Source: Hemerocallis citrina (taxonomy: Eukaryota; Streptophyta; Magnoliopsida; Asparagales; Asphodelaceae). Taken from it: DNA of 64,000 nt. The stretch is from NCBI GenBank assembly GCA_017893485.1, contig JACEHZ010000370.1:186001-250000 (forward strand), written 5' to 3'. Both the position numbers and the translations under genes were made by a program. Of the stretch, positions 10,683 to 22,504 are shown in pieces (position 1 is the first letter of the stretch; every line of letters starts with the position of its first letter). The notes below the pieces were generated by a model. The model had not been told where the DNA came from, searched no databases, and saw only the letters and a program-made list of their open reading frames with translations.

Positions 10683-10702
10683 GGTCAACGGTCAATGGTC
10701 AA
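10683..10702 (-). promoter_or_regulatory. Three W-box cores at 7-bp spacing
   Basis: GGTCAA occurs at 10683, 10690 and 10697, reading TTGACC three times on the - strand. It repeats the motif cluster at 10106-10125, so W-box clusters lie on both sides of the 67-bp array. The site may be part of an enhancer for the antisense gene; this is inference. Confidence 0.35.
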
Positions 10703-11513
10703 CCCGGACACATGTCATCCTCTCGACTTCGGCAACATACACCGAGCCCCTTCGACCTCGGCCTCTACCCCGACACGTGTCATCCTCTCGAGGTCCCTCT
10801 TGACTTCGGCGACATACGCTGAACCCCCTCGACCTCAGTTTCCACCTAGGCACATGTCCACCTACCGAACTGGCTAAAGGTGGTCAGTAACAATTGCCGA
10901 GCGTTCTTGCCACGGACCGCCAAACAGGGAAAAAATGCCTTCGCATCAAGAGAGCCGTCCGATCTCTTGGAAGTTCTCGCCTGAGCCAGATGAGCGCCTC
11001 TGATTTAGCCACGTCACCAAAGCTCAGATCCACCTTTAGTTCATTCAGATATTCGCGCCAGTAAGTGATGGACGTCCCAGATTCGTCAATGTCGATAATA
11101 CTTGATTAATTCTATTTTTATTTATTAATTCAAATTATATATTTAAAAATTACAAAAAATGATTAAAATTCAGGAAAATTAATTAAAAATTCTTAAAAAA
11201 TAATTATAAATTTGGGAAAATATTTTTGAGCCCATGGATAAATAATTATTGGTTAGAATAATTAATTAGTGATCACAGAAAATAAATCATCGCTTTGCAA
11301 AATTAAATAAACGATTCAAAAAATAATGTAAAAATCGAGAAAAATCACCAAAAAAACAGAAGAGTCTAAGAACAATCTTGGGCATGTTACCCGCTCAGAA
11401 AAACACCGTTACCTCTCGAACAAGATTCGAACCCCCTTTAAGAACTTCGATAAGGTCCTGTACGCCATTGAAACAACAAAACCACTCCCCAAAGGCTTCA
11501 GCAAACAGCCTTT
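10703..11513. other. Element A non-coding stretch before the polypurine tract
   Basis: First 300 bases are mixed composition with degenerate remnants of the CTCGACTTCGGC-type repeat and ACACGTGTCATCC blocks. From 11095 to 11370 it is very A+T-rich and low in complexity. I see no coding potential or RNA gene. Confidence 0.6.
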
Positions 11514-11529
11514 AGGAGTGGGGGGCTCG
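11514..11529 (+). other. Element A polypurine tract
   Basis: AGGAGTGGGGGGCTCG directly precedes the LTR start TGATATGG at 11530. This G-rich tract primes plus-strand DNA synthesis and fixes the orientation of A. Confidence 0.8.
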
Positions 11530-12109
11530 TGATATGGCTAAAAATGGAACTAAATCAGAACCATTCAAATTGGGCACGAATCTTAAAGTTTACAGGGGCA
11601 AAATGGTAATCTCTTCCACAGACGGGTCCGAAATGGAAACTGGGTCTCTTCTCTAGGACCCAACAATCCACGAACGGATCTGTTCTACTGGGTACGAGTC
11701 CCAATATGTTAAGAGAAAGTTTAGGAGGATATGGAGAAATCTTGATCCGACCTTATCCTTAGGAGGTGGTTCTAACCACTTCTATCCAGCCACACCGGGG
11801 AGTAGAGATTCGTTCTTATCTCGAAGCAGATCCCCACGGCGACTGTAAAAACCCCCTACCTCGTACCGTTACAAGGTGATCTCTCTTTGCCTACCTAAAG
11901 CTCTTTCATATTCTTTTCTGAGTACTGACAAGAGCATCGGAGGGTTCATCGCCGGGATCAACCCCGGTGTTTCGAACTTTGTGCAGGTCAGCGATAGCAG
12001 CAAGGGGCTGGCCAAATAATAGTGGAAGGGTCAGGTTTGACCCATTTGATTTTCTACGAACCCACAAATTCATCTGATTGCCCCCACACCGAAATCAGCG
12101 GCAACAACA
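11530..12109 (+). mobile_element. Element A 3' LTR (580 bp)
   Basis: Begins TGATATGGC right after the polypurine tract and ends CAACAACA at 12109, giving the TG...CA ends. Beyond it the sequence becomes the copia LTR of B. The bases after the LTR (TTATA) differ at one position from the equivalent site GTATA in the intact LTR half at 27236-27240. That fits a 5-bp target duplication; its partner lies outside the window. The 5' LTR is not visible, so the two LTRs of A cannot be compared. Confidence 0.8.
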
Positions 12110-12664
12110 TTATATCCAATAGTCGACTTTATAGTAACTTTCTTACAGACAATATTTGACGGAATTAAAATAATAACTTCTCATGTAGGGAACTGTAGTG
12201 ACTTCAAGTCAAGGGACTATATACACCATGGTCTCTGTGAGAACCGCTTATGACACTCACGTAACGATCCATGCAGCATTCTTTTGGTGGGTCAGATCAG
12301 TACATTATTACTCTAATATGTACCCATGTGCAAACTTGATATCTCATATCCATATCCTGTGAGAATAGTCATCAGTCTACGCACACACTAGTCTCTATAC
12401 ATTATCGTTATCCTAATTCATAATAATACTTGATTAGGGACATTTAAAAACAGTGTTCTGATTTCAGCCAATAGGATCTCACAATTAAGTCATGCACTTG
12501 ATATCACATGGCATTGAACTTACTATTCTAAAGACTTCATTATTTTTATTTAATTCACAATAAATAACACAATAAATAAAATGCATAAATATGAAATAAA
12601 TGTTATAATATAATGTAAACTAGTAATGTCAATACACAACTGACCTCTAGGACATACACCAACA
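12110..12664 (-). mobile_element. Element B 3' LTR, first 555 bp only
   Basis: On the - strand it starts TGTTGGTGTATG at 12664 and runs to 12110, where A has inserted. It aligns end to end with 27237-27791. The remaining 0.9 kb of this LTR should lie beyond the far side of A, outside the window. Confidence 0.88.
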
Positions 12665-12680
12665 ATCTCTCACTTGCACT
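12665..12680 (-). other. Element B polypurine tract
   Basis: The - strand reads AGTGCAAGTGAGAGAT immediately before the LTR start. It matches the GCAAGTGGGAGATT tract usual before LTRs of this copia group. Confidence 0.75.
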
Positions 12681-12724
12681 AGAGCCAATCAAACATACAT
12701 CTAATGCCTATAGATCTAGTGTGA

Positions 12725-14400
12725 CCCTCATGCTTTCGCTGTGCAAGAGGCTATATCAGCAGGTCAGCGATGTTATCATATTCTGGTACTCTACTGTCGA
12801 TGATCTCTCGAATGGGATGGAAGCACCTAAGTATATGTTTGGATGCTGGTGAGATCTAAGCTTCGTAGCTTGTGCAATTGCCCCATTGTTATCACAATAG
12901 TGGTTCACCGGGTCCACAATGCTAGGAACTATCCCAAGTTCAGTTATGAACTTTCTTATCCAAACGGCCTCCTTTGCTATGTTGGAGGCTACAGTATACT
13001 CAGCTTCTGTGGTAGAATTGGCTGCTGTCTCTTACTTCGAACTCTTCCACCTCACAGCTCCACCATTTAGGCAAAAGACGAAACCCAATTGTAATTTGGA
13101 GTTGTCCTTATCGGACTGGAAACTAGCATCAGTGTAACCCTTTACAACAAGCTCTTCTTCGGTTCCATATACCAAGAACGAATCCTTAATCATTCTTAAA
13201 AAGTTAAGGATGTTCTTGACAGCAGTCCAGTGACTCTCACCGGGATCTAACTGGTACCTGATCATCATTCTCAAAGCATATGAGATATTTAGACAAGTAC
13301 ATAACATGGCATACATGATAGATCCAATTGCAGATGTATATAGAATCTTAGTCATGCGGTCTCTTTCATCTTGAGTGGATGGACATTGAGCCTTAGACAG
13401 GCTTACACCATGTGACATAGGGAGGAATCCTTTCTTGGACACTTGCATATTGAAGAATTTCAATACTTTGTCTATGTATGTACTCTGACTCAGGCCAAGT
13501 AGTCTCCTTGATCTATCTCTATAGATCTTGATGCCTAATACATAGGTAGCTTCACCCAAGTCCTTCATGAGAAAATATTTTCCTAGACAAGTCTTTACAG
13601 ACTGCAAGGTAGGGATGTCTTTCCCGATGAGTAATATGTTATTTACATACAACACCAGAAAGACAATTGTGCTCCCACTAACCTTCTTGTAGTTGATCTT
13701 CATTCTTGATGAAACCAAACTCTTTGATTGCAACATCAAAGCAAAGATTTCACCTTTAAGAAGCTTGCTTTAACCCATAAATGGATCGTTGAAGCTTACA
13801 CACCTTTTCAGCATCCTTTGGAGTGAAAAAACCCTTGGGCTGTGTCATGTACACATCCTCGAGAAGATGTCCATTTAGGAAAGCAGTTTTGACATCCATC
13901 TGCTAGATTTCATAATCGTGATATGCTACAATAGCAAGCAAGATCCGAATGGATTTAAGTATGACAACTGGGGAATAAGTTTCATCATAGTCTACACCAT
14001 GAACTTGCTTGAAACATTAAGCCACCTACTGCCCCTTAAAGTTTTGCATATTACCATCCATGTCAGTTTTCTTTTTGAAAACTCATTTGCACCCAATAGG
14101 TTTTACCCCTTTAGGTGAGTCTACCAAGGTCCATACTTGGTTGGTATACATGGATTCCATCTCTGACCTCATGGCCTCAAGCTATTTCTCAGAGTATGGG
14201 CCTTTTACAGCTTCCTCATAAGTTGTAGGCTCATCTTGATCCATGAGTAATACATCACCATATTGAGTTACGAGAAATCCATATCTCTTGGGTTGATGAG
14301 GTATCCTACTAGACTTATGTAGGCCTTGTGCTACTTGAGCAGGCGGTTGTTCCACAACAATTTGTAGAGTCTGCACCCTTTCCACCACTGGTTCGCTACT
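12725..14400 (-). pseudogene. Element B reverse transcriptase and RNase H (broken)
   Basis: From 14388 the - strand reads the pre-RT segment (SSRIPHQPKRYGFLV), then RT blocks [36 protein letters not shown] and SIYGLKQAS, then an open stretch 13739-13032 with YIDKVLKFFNM, IGSIMYAM and YTDASFQSD, ending in RNase H (CDNNGAIAQATKLRSHQHP near 12900). The catalytic YVDD box reads YVNN (minus strand of about 13627-13635): both Asp codons became Asn. Several conserved Trp codons are stops, at KWLEAM, CKWVF, IWQMD and SWNL, all TGG to TAG or TGA. A Gln codon is TAA at 13032. The enzyme cannot work. Confidence 0.85.
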
Positions 14401-14429
14401 ATTTTGTGAAGTTTGAATTTCTTAAAGTT

Positions 14430-15394
14430 CTATCGTTCTCCCCCCGGTTCTTTGGGAGACGAATTCTCCCTCTACGAACACAGTAGTCCGTGCGATAAAC
14501 ACTTTGCCTTTAGTGGGATTATATCCCTTGGTTTTCTTGGGATATCCTACAAAGAATCACTTATTAGATTTGGGACCAAGTTTATCAGGGACTTTGCACC
14601 TTATATAAGCTTCACAACCCCAAATCTTCATAAAAGACACACTAGGATGCCTCCCAGTCCATATCTCATATGCTGTCTCTTGAACCATTTAGATGGAAGA
14701 CGGTTAAGTGTGAAAGCAGTTGTTAATAGAGCATGTTCTCAAAAAGAGCTTGAAAGATCTGCATCATATCTCATCATGGATCGGACCATGTCTAACAAGG
14801 TCCGGTTCCTCCTCTCAGAGACACCCTTCCATTGCGGTGTTTTAAGGAGAATGAGTTGAGATATTATCCCGCACTCTTTTAGATGGTCATCAAAATCTTG
14901 GCTTAAGTACTTACTACCTCAATCTGATCAAAGGGCTTTAATACTTTTACCAAGTTGGTGTTGTACCTCGTTCTTGAATTCTTTAAACTTTTCAAATGAC
15001 TCTGTTTTGTGTTTCATCAGATATACAAACTCATATCTACTGAAATCATCAGTAAATATAATGAAGTACTGAAAATCTCCTCTAGCCAATGTGTTGAAAG
15101 GTCCGCGGCATCACTATGTATAATACCTAAAAGATCATTAGCTCTTTCACATTTTTTAGTAAATGGAGCTTTTTTCATCCTGCTCGACAAACAAGGTTCA
15201 CATATCTCATATGATTCAAAATCAAATGAGTCCAAGAATCCATCTTTATGTAGTTTGGATATGCGGTTCTCATTTATGTAGCCCAAACGACAATGCCAGA
15301 GGTAAGTTGGGTTCGTATCATTTGATTTGAACCTCTTAGTATTTATATTATAGATGGGCATTTCGAGGTCAAAAATATAAAGTCCATTACTCAA
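14430..15394 (-). pseudogene. Element B integrase (broken)
   Basis: The - strand begins with the GAG-pre-integrase zinc region (LWHCRLGYINENRISKLHKDG, then CEPC). The first catalytic Asp is in IIHSDAADL. Further along another frame gives ALRSDRGSKYLS (second Asp) and WKGVSERRNRTLLDMVRSMM (Glu), so the DDE triad can be traced across frameshifts. The target-binding end contains LNRLPSKWFK. Stops and shifts around 15020 and 14680 break it. The protein would have joined cDNA ends to target DNA. Confidence 0.8.
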
Positions 15395-15982
15395 TTATGC
15401 ACTAGCATAACAGATATCATTCAAATAAATAAAACAACTTTTGTCCTTTATTATAAATGGAAAACCTTTCTTGTCCCAACAAGAAATAGAAATAATATTT
15501 AAACTAATAGCAGGCACAAAATAACAGTTCTCCAACTCAGTGATAAGCCCAGTAGGCAATGATAAATGACAAGTTCCTACAGCTAAAGCACCAACTTTTG
15601 CTCCATTTTTAACTTGTAGGTCAATTTCGCCTTTAGCCAATGGTCTACTCCTTTTGAGATCCTGCACATTTACAAAAATTTGAGATCCACATCCAGTATC
15701 TAATAACCAATATGCAGAAGTAGATAAATTGACTTCTATAACAAAAATACATGTAGTGGAAGTCTCACTACCTTTCTTCTTCTTAAACTCCTCTAGGTAC
15801 TTATGACAGTTCCTCTTCCAATGTCCGGTCTCAGCACAGTGGAAGCATGTGCTCTCCTTGGCCACCGCACCCTTAGGTTTCAAGGCAGAAGTATTGGGCT
15901 TAAAATTGCCTTTGCCCTTTCCCTTGCTCTTGGGTTTCTTAATCTGCTTTTTGCCCTTGCCATACTTTAGCCTGTTGGACAA
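15395..15982 (-). pseudogene. Element B zinc knuckle and aspartic protease segment
   Basis: A 195-codon open stretch. It starts with a Lys-rich region, then a CCHC knuckle (CFHCAETGHWKRNC) that binds the packaged RNA. The protease active site follows as WLLDTGCGSQIF, with intact Asp-Thr-Gly, and the domain ends in CYFVPAISLNIISIS. This is the best preserved part of B. It stops at a TAA at 15395 just before the integrase zinc region, which is in the next frame. Confidence 0.85.
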
Positions 15983-16588
15983 TCATAATGGTCTTTTCCT
16001 TACTAATATTTTGCTCAGTAGTTCTCAACATGCTTAGCAGTTCTGCCAGAGGTTTGTCAATTTCATTCATGTTGTAGTTCATGACGAAATGACTATAACG
16101 TTCTGGCAATGATTGCAGGACCAAGGCAGTAGCCAACTCTTAACCCAAAGGAAAACCAAGTCTTTCAATCATCTTGAGCACATGAGTTCCAACAGGGATT
16201 CCTTTTGCCAGTTTACACTGAAATAATGCCTTTGAGACTTCAAATCTCTTATGTCTAGCCTGCTCTTGATAGAGCCTCATGAGGGGTACAATCATATTGT
16301 AGGCATCCATGTTCTCATGTTGCTTTTGAAGCTCAGAATTCATAGTGGCTAGCATGTGACAACCAACGTACAAGGCGTCATTTTGATGCATCTTATGAGC
16401 ATCCTTTTCAGTGCAAGATACACTGCAGCAGGTGGCTCAGGAATAGGCTGCTCTAGAACATACAACTTTTTCTCTTGCCTGAGGACTATCCTCAGATTTC
16501 TGTACCAGTCTGAAAAATTTGTCTCAGACAGTTTGTCCTTCTCAAGGATAGATCACAATGATAGGTTATTTGATGTGTTGGATTCCAT
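15940..16588 (-). pseudogene. Element B gag (broken)
   Basis: The ATG at 16588 (MESNTSNNLSL) is followed by a TGA at codon 12. The frame then gives the copia gag block NFSDWYRNLRIVLRQEKKLYVLEQPIPEPPAA. A frameshift near 16405 leads into MHQNDALYVGCHMLATMNSEL and the UBN2-type capsid region (PLMRLYQEQARHKRFEVSKALFQ; MATALVLQSLPERYSHFVMNYNM). A stop at 16140 separates two parts. I chose 16588 because it is the first Met before the conserved block and lies after the leader. Confidence 0.75.
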
Positions 16589-18059
16589 GGTAATATATCA
16601 ACAGAAATATGCAAAGTAAATATTATTTCATTGAAATATTAAACAGAAATATGGAAAGTATGTATCATGAGAATGAAATATTTAATAAGGTCTTTTATTA
16701 AATATACCTCATATTATTTTTTATTTAAATCAACGACCCTCATCATTGACTCGGAAAATCTCATCGTCAGATTTTCCAGTAGGCCAAGATCCATATTTCA
16801 CCTAGTTCTGAGTCAGCTTTGGCTTATCACCCAAAATTCAGTTATTTAAGTAGGAAACACTTCCCAATTACATCGTATACAACTCTTGGATAGTCGGGTG
16901 AATAATACTTACTCTAATCTATCTCATTGATCAAAGTCCAACTCTATGCCTCTAAACTTTCAATCCTATTGAAATAGTCTAGTTAAGTCAGACCCAATGG
17001 TTGGCAATTGAATATTACTTTTATCTCATTGCGTCTCACTAGGATAGATGAAGGCACCCTACTTTGGCAGACCTACACTTAATCGATCCTAGCCTAGACG
17101 AGTGTCACGCATTAGAAGGCATCTTATTGTGACTTAATATTTACTTTGAGGGATTTTGTTATTTTATTAATTGATCTCACCATTTATCATCCATTAGCAT
17201 ACAACTAAAACAGTGCATCTCATACAAAATTAAAAGCATAAAATATATGTGACATGTTTGTGGTCCTAACATACTGATTCTCCCAAGCCAATGAGAGTAT
17301 CAAAAACTGAATGATATACTGTCTTCTCCAAGCAACTTCCTAATCTTGTCCTTGTATGGTTGCTAATTCTTTGCCTCCTCAGTGAGATTACATTTACATG
17401 TAAAGAAATAATGTAAAATCGGAGTGTAGAGAAAGAATTACATTGAGAATGTAGAGAGAAAGGCATGACATGCAGGCCATATTTAAATTACAATTAGAAT
17501 GTAGAGAGAGGCACGACACGCAGAACGTGTTAAATGCCAAAATATAAACCATACATCAAAGAACATAAACCGTGCATCATAGAACTAAACCATGCATCAC
17601 ATAACTAAGGCCACAACCATGGACCATGCATCACATAACATAATAAACAAAGAATATGTTGTTATGATTTTATTTAGTTTATTTAATAAGGATTGGTTTT
17701 GGGAGAATCAATATTGCCCTACCAAGAGTTTATTTTAAAAAAGTATGCCTCTTCATCCCTTGCCACCGCCAGAGCATGAACTCTTCATGCTTTAAGAAAC
17801 TCTAACGCTATTGCAAACGACGCAGATGCATGAACTCTTCATACTTGAAGAAACCCTAACGTCACTGCAAATCATATCTTGCTACTCCAGGGTTTTCAAT
17901 GGTTCCAAACCAAGGGCTACCTTGGTGTGGCATCTGTGTTAACAACCAAAACATAAACGAATCATTATATTGCAATTGTAACAAAAATTATATCACATAT
18001 GAATCGTTCTTCCTAAAGTGCGAACATATCATACATAACAGAATTATGGTTTTGCAAGT
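16589..18059 (-). other. Element B untranslated leader between primer site and gag
   Basis: About 1.47 kb without coding potential. A+T-rich overall, with a repeated CATGCATCA-type motif around 17560-17640 (AACCATGCATCACATAAC and relatives) and short direct repeats. It would hold the packaging signal. Nothing else recognised. Confidence 0.6.
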
Positions 18060-18072
18060 GGCTCTGATACCA
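18060..18072 (-). other. Element B primer binding site (initiator Met-tRNA)
   Basis: The - strand reads TGGTATCAGAGCC one base after the LTR end CCTAACA. It is complementary to the 3' end of initiator methionine tRNA and primes minus-strand synthesis. It fixes the left end of the 5' LTR at 18074. Confidence 0.9.
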
Positions 18073-18073
18073 C

Positions 18074-18771
18074 TGTTAGGTTTCAAATTCAATCACAGCT
18101 TAAATACACAGCGGAAAAATTATAAAATATTGAAACCGAGCCATAAATCGTGTTTAGGAGTTATAGCTTAAAGATAGATCTGCTGTCTCCACAGTATGCC
18201 GATCACAACACTGCAATATTGCAGTGCCACCCACACGAACGGAATGAAAAATAGCTGCCCCTCAGACCGCAGTGCTAGCTGCAGGAAGGTGATGTTCCTC
18301 CTCACGATCTCTCTCCCTCTCTAACTTTCTGTGATGGCTAGGATTTTTTTTTCACATGTCACTTTTTCGACAGATACATATCATACATATAGGTACAGAA
18401 AACCAACCCTAAGAGTGTAACGAGGTTGTTGGGCTCACAATCTAACCTGGGTGAGATTCGTATGTGGGCCTTTGAACTTTAATCTGCCAATTTAATCTAA
18501 TTAAATGTCCAACCAATGTCAGAAGTCCAAGTCCTACTTGGATCTAAATTCATCTTATGAATTTAAATCCCAATTTCTATCCATTCTAAGTGTGTGAGCC
18601 TATAGGTTCCCATCATGTTGACAGTAATACTAAAATCATATTATAGTATTATGAGCATTACATCACTGCTACTCAAGTAACGGAAATATCAGTGATTTGA
18701 CATAACCAATCCATGACCAATATTACCATGTAATCTAATCCCTTTGTCCAGATATCTTAATTGACCACAAG
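18074..18771 (-). mobile_element. Element B 5' LTR, inner part
   Basis: Starts next to the primer site with TGTTAGGTTTC (the LTR end CCTAACA on the - strand) and stops at 18771 where solo LTR C1 begins. It continues at 27018. Neither part alone matches the 3' LTR fragment across its length, which is explained by the split. Confidence 0.85.
18767..18771. other. Target-site duplication of C1 (ACAAG), left copy; right copy 27013-27017
   Basis: ACAAG directly precedes TGTCATGCCCC at 18772 and ACAAG directly follows the LTR end GGGGGTTACA at 27012. A perfect 5-bp duplication is what gypsy integration leaves. It proves that the two copia LTR parts were once joined and that C1 is one insertion. Confidence 0.9.
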
Positions 18772-21700
18772 TGTCATGCCCCACTTCTCATTATACGGGA
18801 ACACAAGCGCATAACTGAGGCCCAGCAAATGATATATGTATGCCAACTCATATCATCCATAAGCTGTACAATGCCAGTAAACTCAACAATGCAATAACAA
18901 TCACATAAATGATAATATAATATTATAACCAATATCTGAGATACAAGAAACGAAATAGCCCGAGAATATGCAATGCAAGAACAGTTCGATGAGTTCTCTC
19001 AGTAACCCATCGTCTGTACCTATATAACATAACTCAAAAGAAAGATTGATGGAGTACCCGTTAGAGCAAGCTATGGGTCACAATTAGTACAAGCAAAATA
19101 GGAACAGAAAACAAGGCATAACAGAGAAGCAATAAGAACTGGGAATCCAAATACGGAACAAACATGATAACGAGAAACAATATCCATAACAAGAAGGAAA
19201 CAATAACTGAACGAGTCTCAAATATAACAAAATCAGGAATAATGAATCATGTAACAGGAAGCATGTTGTGTAAACAAAAATCTTGTAACTTATAAACATG
19301 TAACATGTAACTTGTAAACAAGAGTCATGTAATCTTGTAAACCATAATCATGTAAACTTGTAATAGGTAACATGTATCATGCATGTGGTTACTGTTAATC
19401 TCAAGTCTAGAACTCTTTTATAAATCCTAACTAATGCACATAATCCTGCATCCCATACCACAGGTCGGGTGCATACAAGCATGTTAATGTTTAGACTCTA
19501 GTGGAGAATTATACAGGTTTAAGTACTCGCGAATCATGTACTGGAGTCTAGAGGTGGCCCCCGTAGACGCTAGAGGTGGCCCCCATCATCCATGACTTGG
19601 CACTCAGTTTCATACAACGTGTAATCATGTGTTCATGCAATGGAGGCAAGAGGTGGCCCCCATCACCAATGACGTGGGACTTAGTTCTACGTGGCACTTA
19701 GTTCCATCTAAATTATAATTTTATATCATCATCACGGGAAACACGGGCCCCCTGCCGAGTACAATCTCCTATATCGGCCACTACTAGGTCTTTCCCTTAA
19801 ACTCTGGCTTGATACTTATTCTTTTTTTCAAAACAGACATGAATGTGCAAAATCAGGGTCAGGTAAACATGACAGGAACATAAACTAGGTTCAGACTGGA
19901 TAGAAAACATGTTCGGGTGCCATAAACAAACTTATAAATATCGAAACAACAAGAACTCCAATTATGGACGGCAGGACATTGCTGCACAAAAATTGGAATT
20001 CCTGTTGCTACAGAAAAGAAATTCAAGATTGGTCAGGATTTCCAGAAACTAGACTCCTCACCGGTTCCAATGCATATTTAAACTCAACATTCTGATAAAG
20101 TTAACTAAGTTAATTAGTCTGTTCTTTACGAATTTCCTGTTCTGACAGAAACTTAGGGTATAATTCTTATATTCATAAAACACTAAAAATTTCATTTAAA
20201 ACTTTTATAAAATTCATAATCAGGTTCTTAATCATGTTAAGCAACATACTGAAATTTATCATGGCATAATTACACTATTAATCTGAATTTTAAATTAATA
20301 AACATGTCAATACATCGTAAATCAGAAATCTAGAAATCTAAATCTAGCAGCATTAAAAATGGGATATCTCGCACATCATAGATCGGATTTCAGATCCGTC
20401 GGATGTTCTGAAAACTAGAAACAAGGGCCTACATTTCATGTTCATAAACTTAATCATTATTCTGACATTAACATGGTTTAATCATCGTGCCAAATCAGGA
20501 TAGTAGTGTTCTGGATTATAACATTAATAATAAACACGATGGATCCAAATCCATGTAAAATGACAATTAGAATTGAACAGAGAATTAACAGAAACAAATC
20601 AAAATGGATAGGGATCAAGATCATCAACGTATAAGGCATGAGAAATGGGTCACAACGATAAATCTACTTGCGGTATTTCAAAGACTGCTTGTACGGGAAA
20701 ACAAAAAGATTCGTACAAGGATACTTGTCATAATATGATGATGATGATTCTGACAATATCAAGAATAACGGGACAAGCGACCCGACGGAAACACATGCAA
20801 CCACGAAAAAGCACATGCAAGCAACCCACGACAGCACGTGCAAAACACTGCATCAACAAAAACAGTGGCTACAATAGTGGGACGATGGCTATGGCTTGGA
20901 GATGATGGAGATGGAGGTGTAGGCGGCTCGAGCGGTACTGTAACGCCCCAATTTCTTTACACTGAGAAACCGTGACATAAGCCAGAATCTTTTCTTCAAT
21001 TAGCCACAATACACAGAAAAAAGGAAAATTTAAAACTTTTTATTCAACACAAATGTATTACAAGTCCGAATGTTACAAAATTGTAATACATTATAACAGT
21101 GTTACAATAATACCTTTACAATCCCAAGTGTTATAACTTTCAATAAATTACATCAGAGTATAATGAATAAAGAACAACACTTGGTATTTCACTTGGATGC
21201 TTCCCCAACAATAAAAAAATTACAACAATGAATAAATTACAATAATTGTTACAAATGAAATTACAACATATGTTTCAGCGGAAACTTAAATGAAATCGAA
21301 TCCTTGCTTCTCTTGCCTTGAGTCCTCCTGAAACCTGCACCTGTACTTCAGCAATCCAATACCTATTGAAGTGGGGACGTCAGTACATATACTGATGTTT
21401 TAAGGCTGAGAACTAGCAGCGAATCTCAACTAGCAAACAGATTGATGAAAAGAGAAACGTGTATATATAGTTGATGTGTCAGTGTTGCTATGACTTAGAC
21501 TCTAATGCAAGACTACTAACGCAAGAATGCTCTTATTCTAATGCAAGCAAGACTCTGGGACACATATCAAGCCGTTTCTTCATATATAGGAATTTGAACC
21601 CGCACCATGAATTCTATTCTTGTACTCGACTTGTTTCTGAAGATTAGACATGACTGATGAAGTTGCCCTGAAACGGTCTAATCTCGCCAGGAGCACCAGA

Positions 21701-22504
21701 CCTCACTCAAATATTTGATGAATCCTTGGAGTTTCCACAATCGCAGGTTGGCTCGAAGCATCCCCTACCGCCCCCTAGCCAGACCGCTATGGCTTCTCGC
21801 CCTTAGATACAAGACAAGACGGAGTTCCGGGGTGGTTCATCCCCCCTAGCTCCGACAGGAATCGCTCTCGCTTATCAAGGCACTTCAGAAATTAACAGAC
21901 AAGATACGGATCTCGTGCTCCTAACTCGTGAGAAGGCACAAGCCGTATCCCTTTGACAAGAAGGGTACAACCCAATAACACCACCTAGTGCTGGCCTATA
22001 GGATAGGTCGGATCATAAGGCATCACCCTTAACACCAACTCTTCCCATCGGCGAGAAAATGATAATAATTATAGGTTAAGTAGTAATAGCCATAAGTTAC
22101 TACCCTAACAATGTCACTAACCCTAAACAAACCTAGGGATGACAACACAACTTACACAACATGCTATGTCTTAAGTTAAACTTCGCAAGATTACTCTAAT
22201 AGGCTGCTCAACCTAGACTTACCAGAATCCCTAAGGATCTGGTTCATGGCCTATCAATCCAAGACCCCGACAATACGAACGTATTCGCATGCTACTACCC
22301 TGAACTTGGATTTCGCCAACACTCCGGTCCGTGATCAACCAACTCGGTTAAGATCTAACAGTACACGCAAAGTGACTCGTCCATAGTCCCTTAGGAGTAA
22401 GGTAAACACACGTCTTGATGGTCGACAGCCCCTAGGGCAATGATATTACCCTAGACGAGCACAACAAATTGCGAACTAGCTAATAAGCTACATACGAGTA
22501 ACCA

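Larger units (their letters stand above)
1..12109 (+). mobile_element. Element A: Tat-like Ty3/gypsy retrotransposon, 5' end outside window
   Basis: Order on the + strand is gag, protease, RT, RNase H, archaeal-type RNase H, integrase, followed by about 6 kb of non-pol sequence with tandem arrays and an antisense gene, a polypurine tract and a terminal LTR. The second RNase H and an antisense gene downstream of integrase are known traits of the Tat lineage (RIRE2, Grande and Retand relatives). The 5' LTR and primer site lie left of the window. A sits inside the 3' LTR of copia element B: sequence after 12109 matches the middle of the intact LTR half at 27237. The frames carry many stops and shifts, so the copy is dead. 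Lineage assignment is by motif recognition. Confidence 0.85.

Noticed and set aside
10123..10695. 190-codon open frame on the - strand
   Set aside because: It is created by the 67-bp tandem repeat; its translation is the same phrase repeated with drift and has no domain.
12843..13137. Small + strand open frames
   Set aside because: Shadows of the copia RNase H on the - strand.
18060..18072. Part of a methionine tRNA gene
   Set aside because: Only the 3'-end complement is present, next to an LTR end; it is a primer site. The same holds at 41998-42009.
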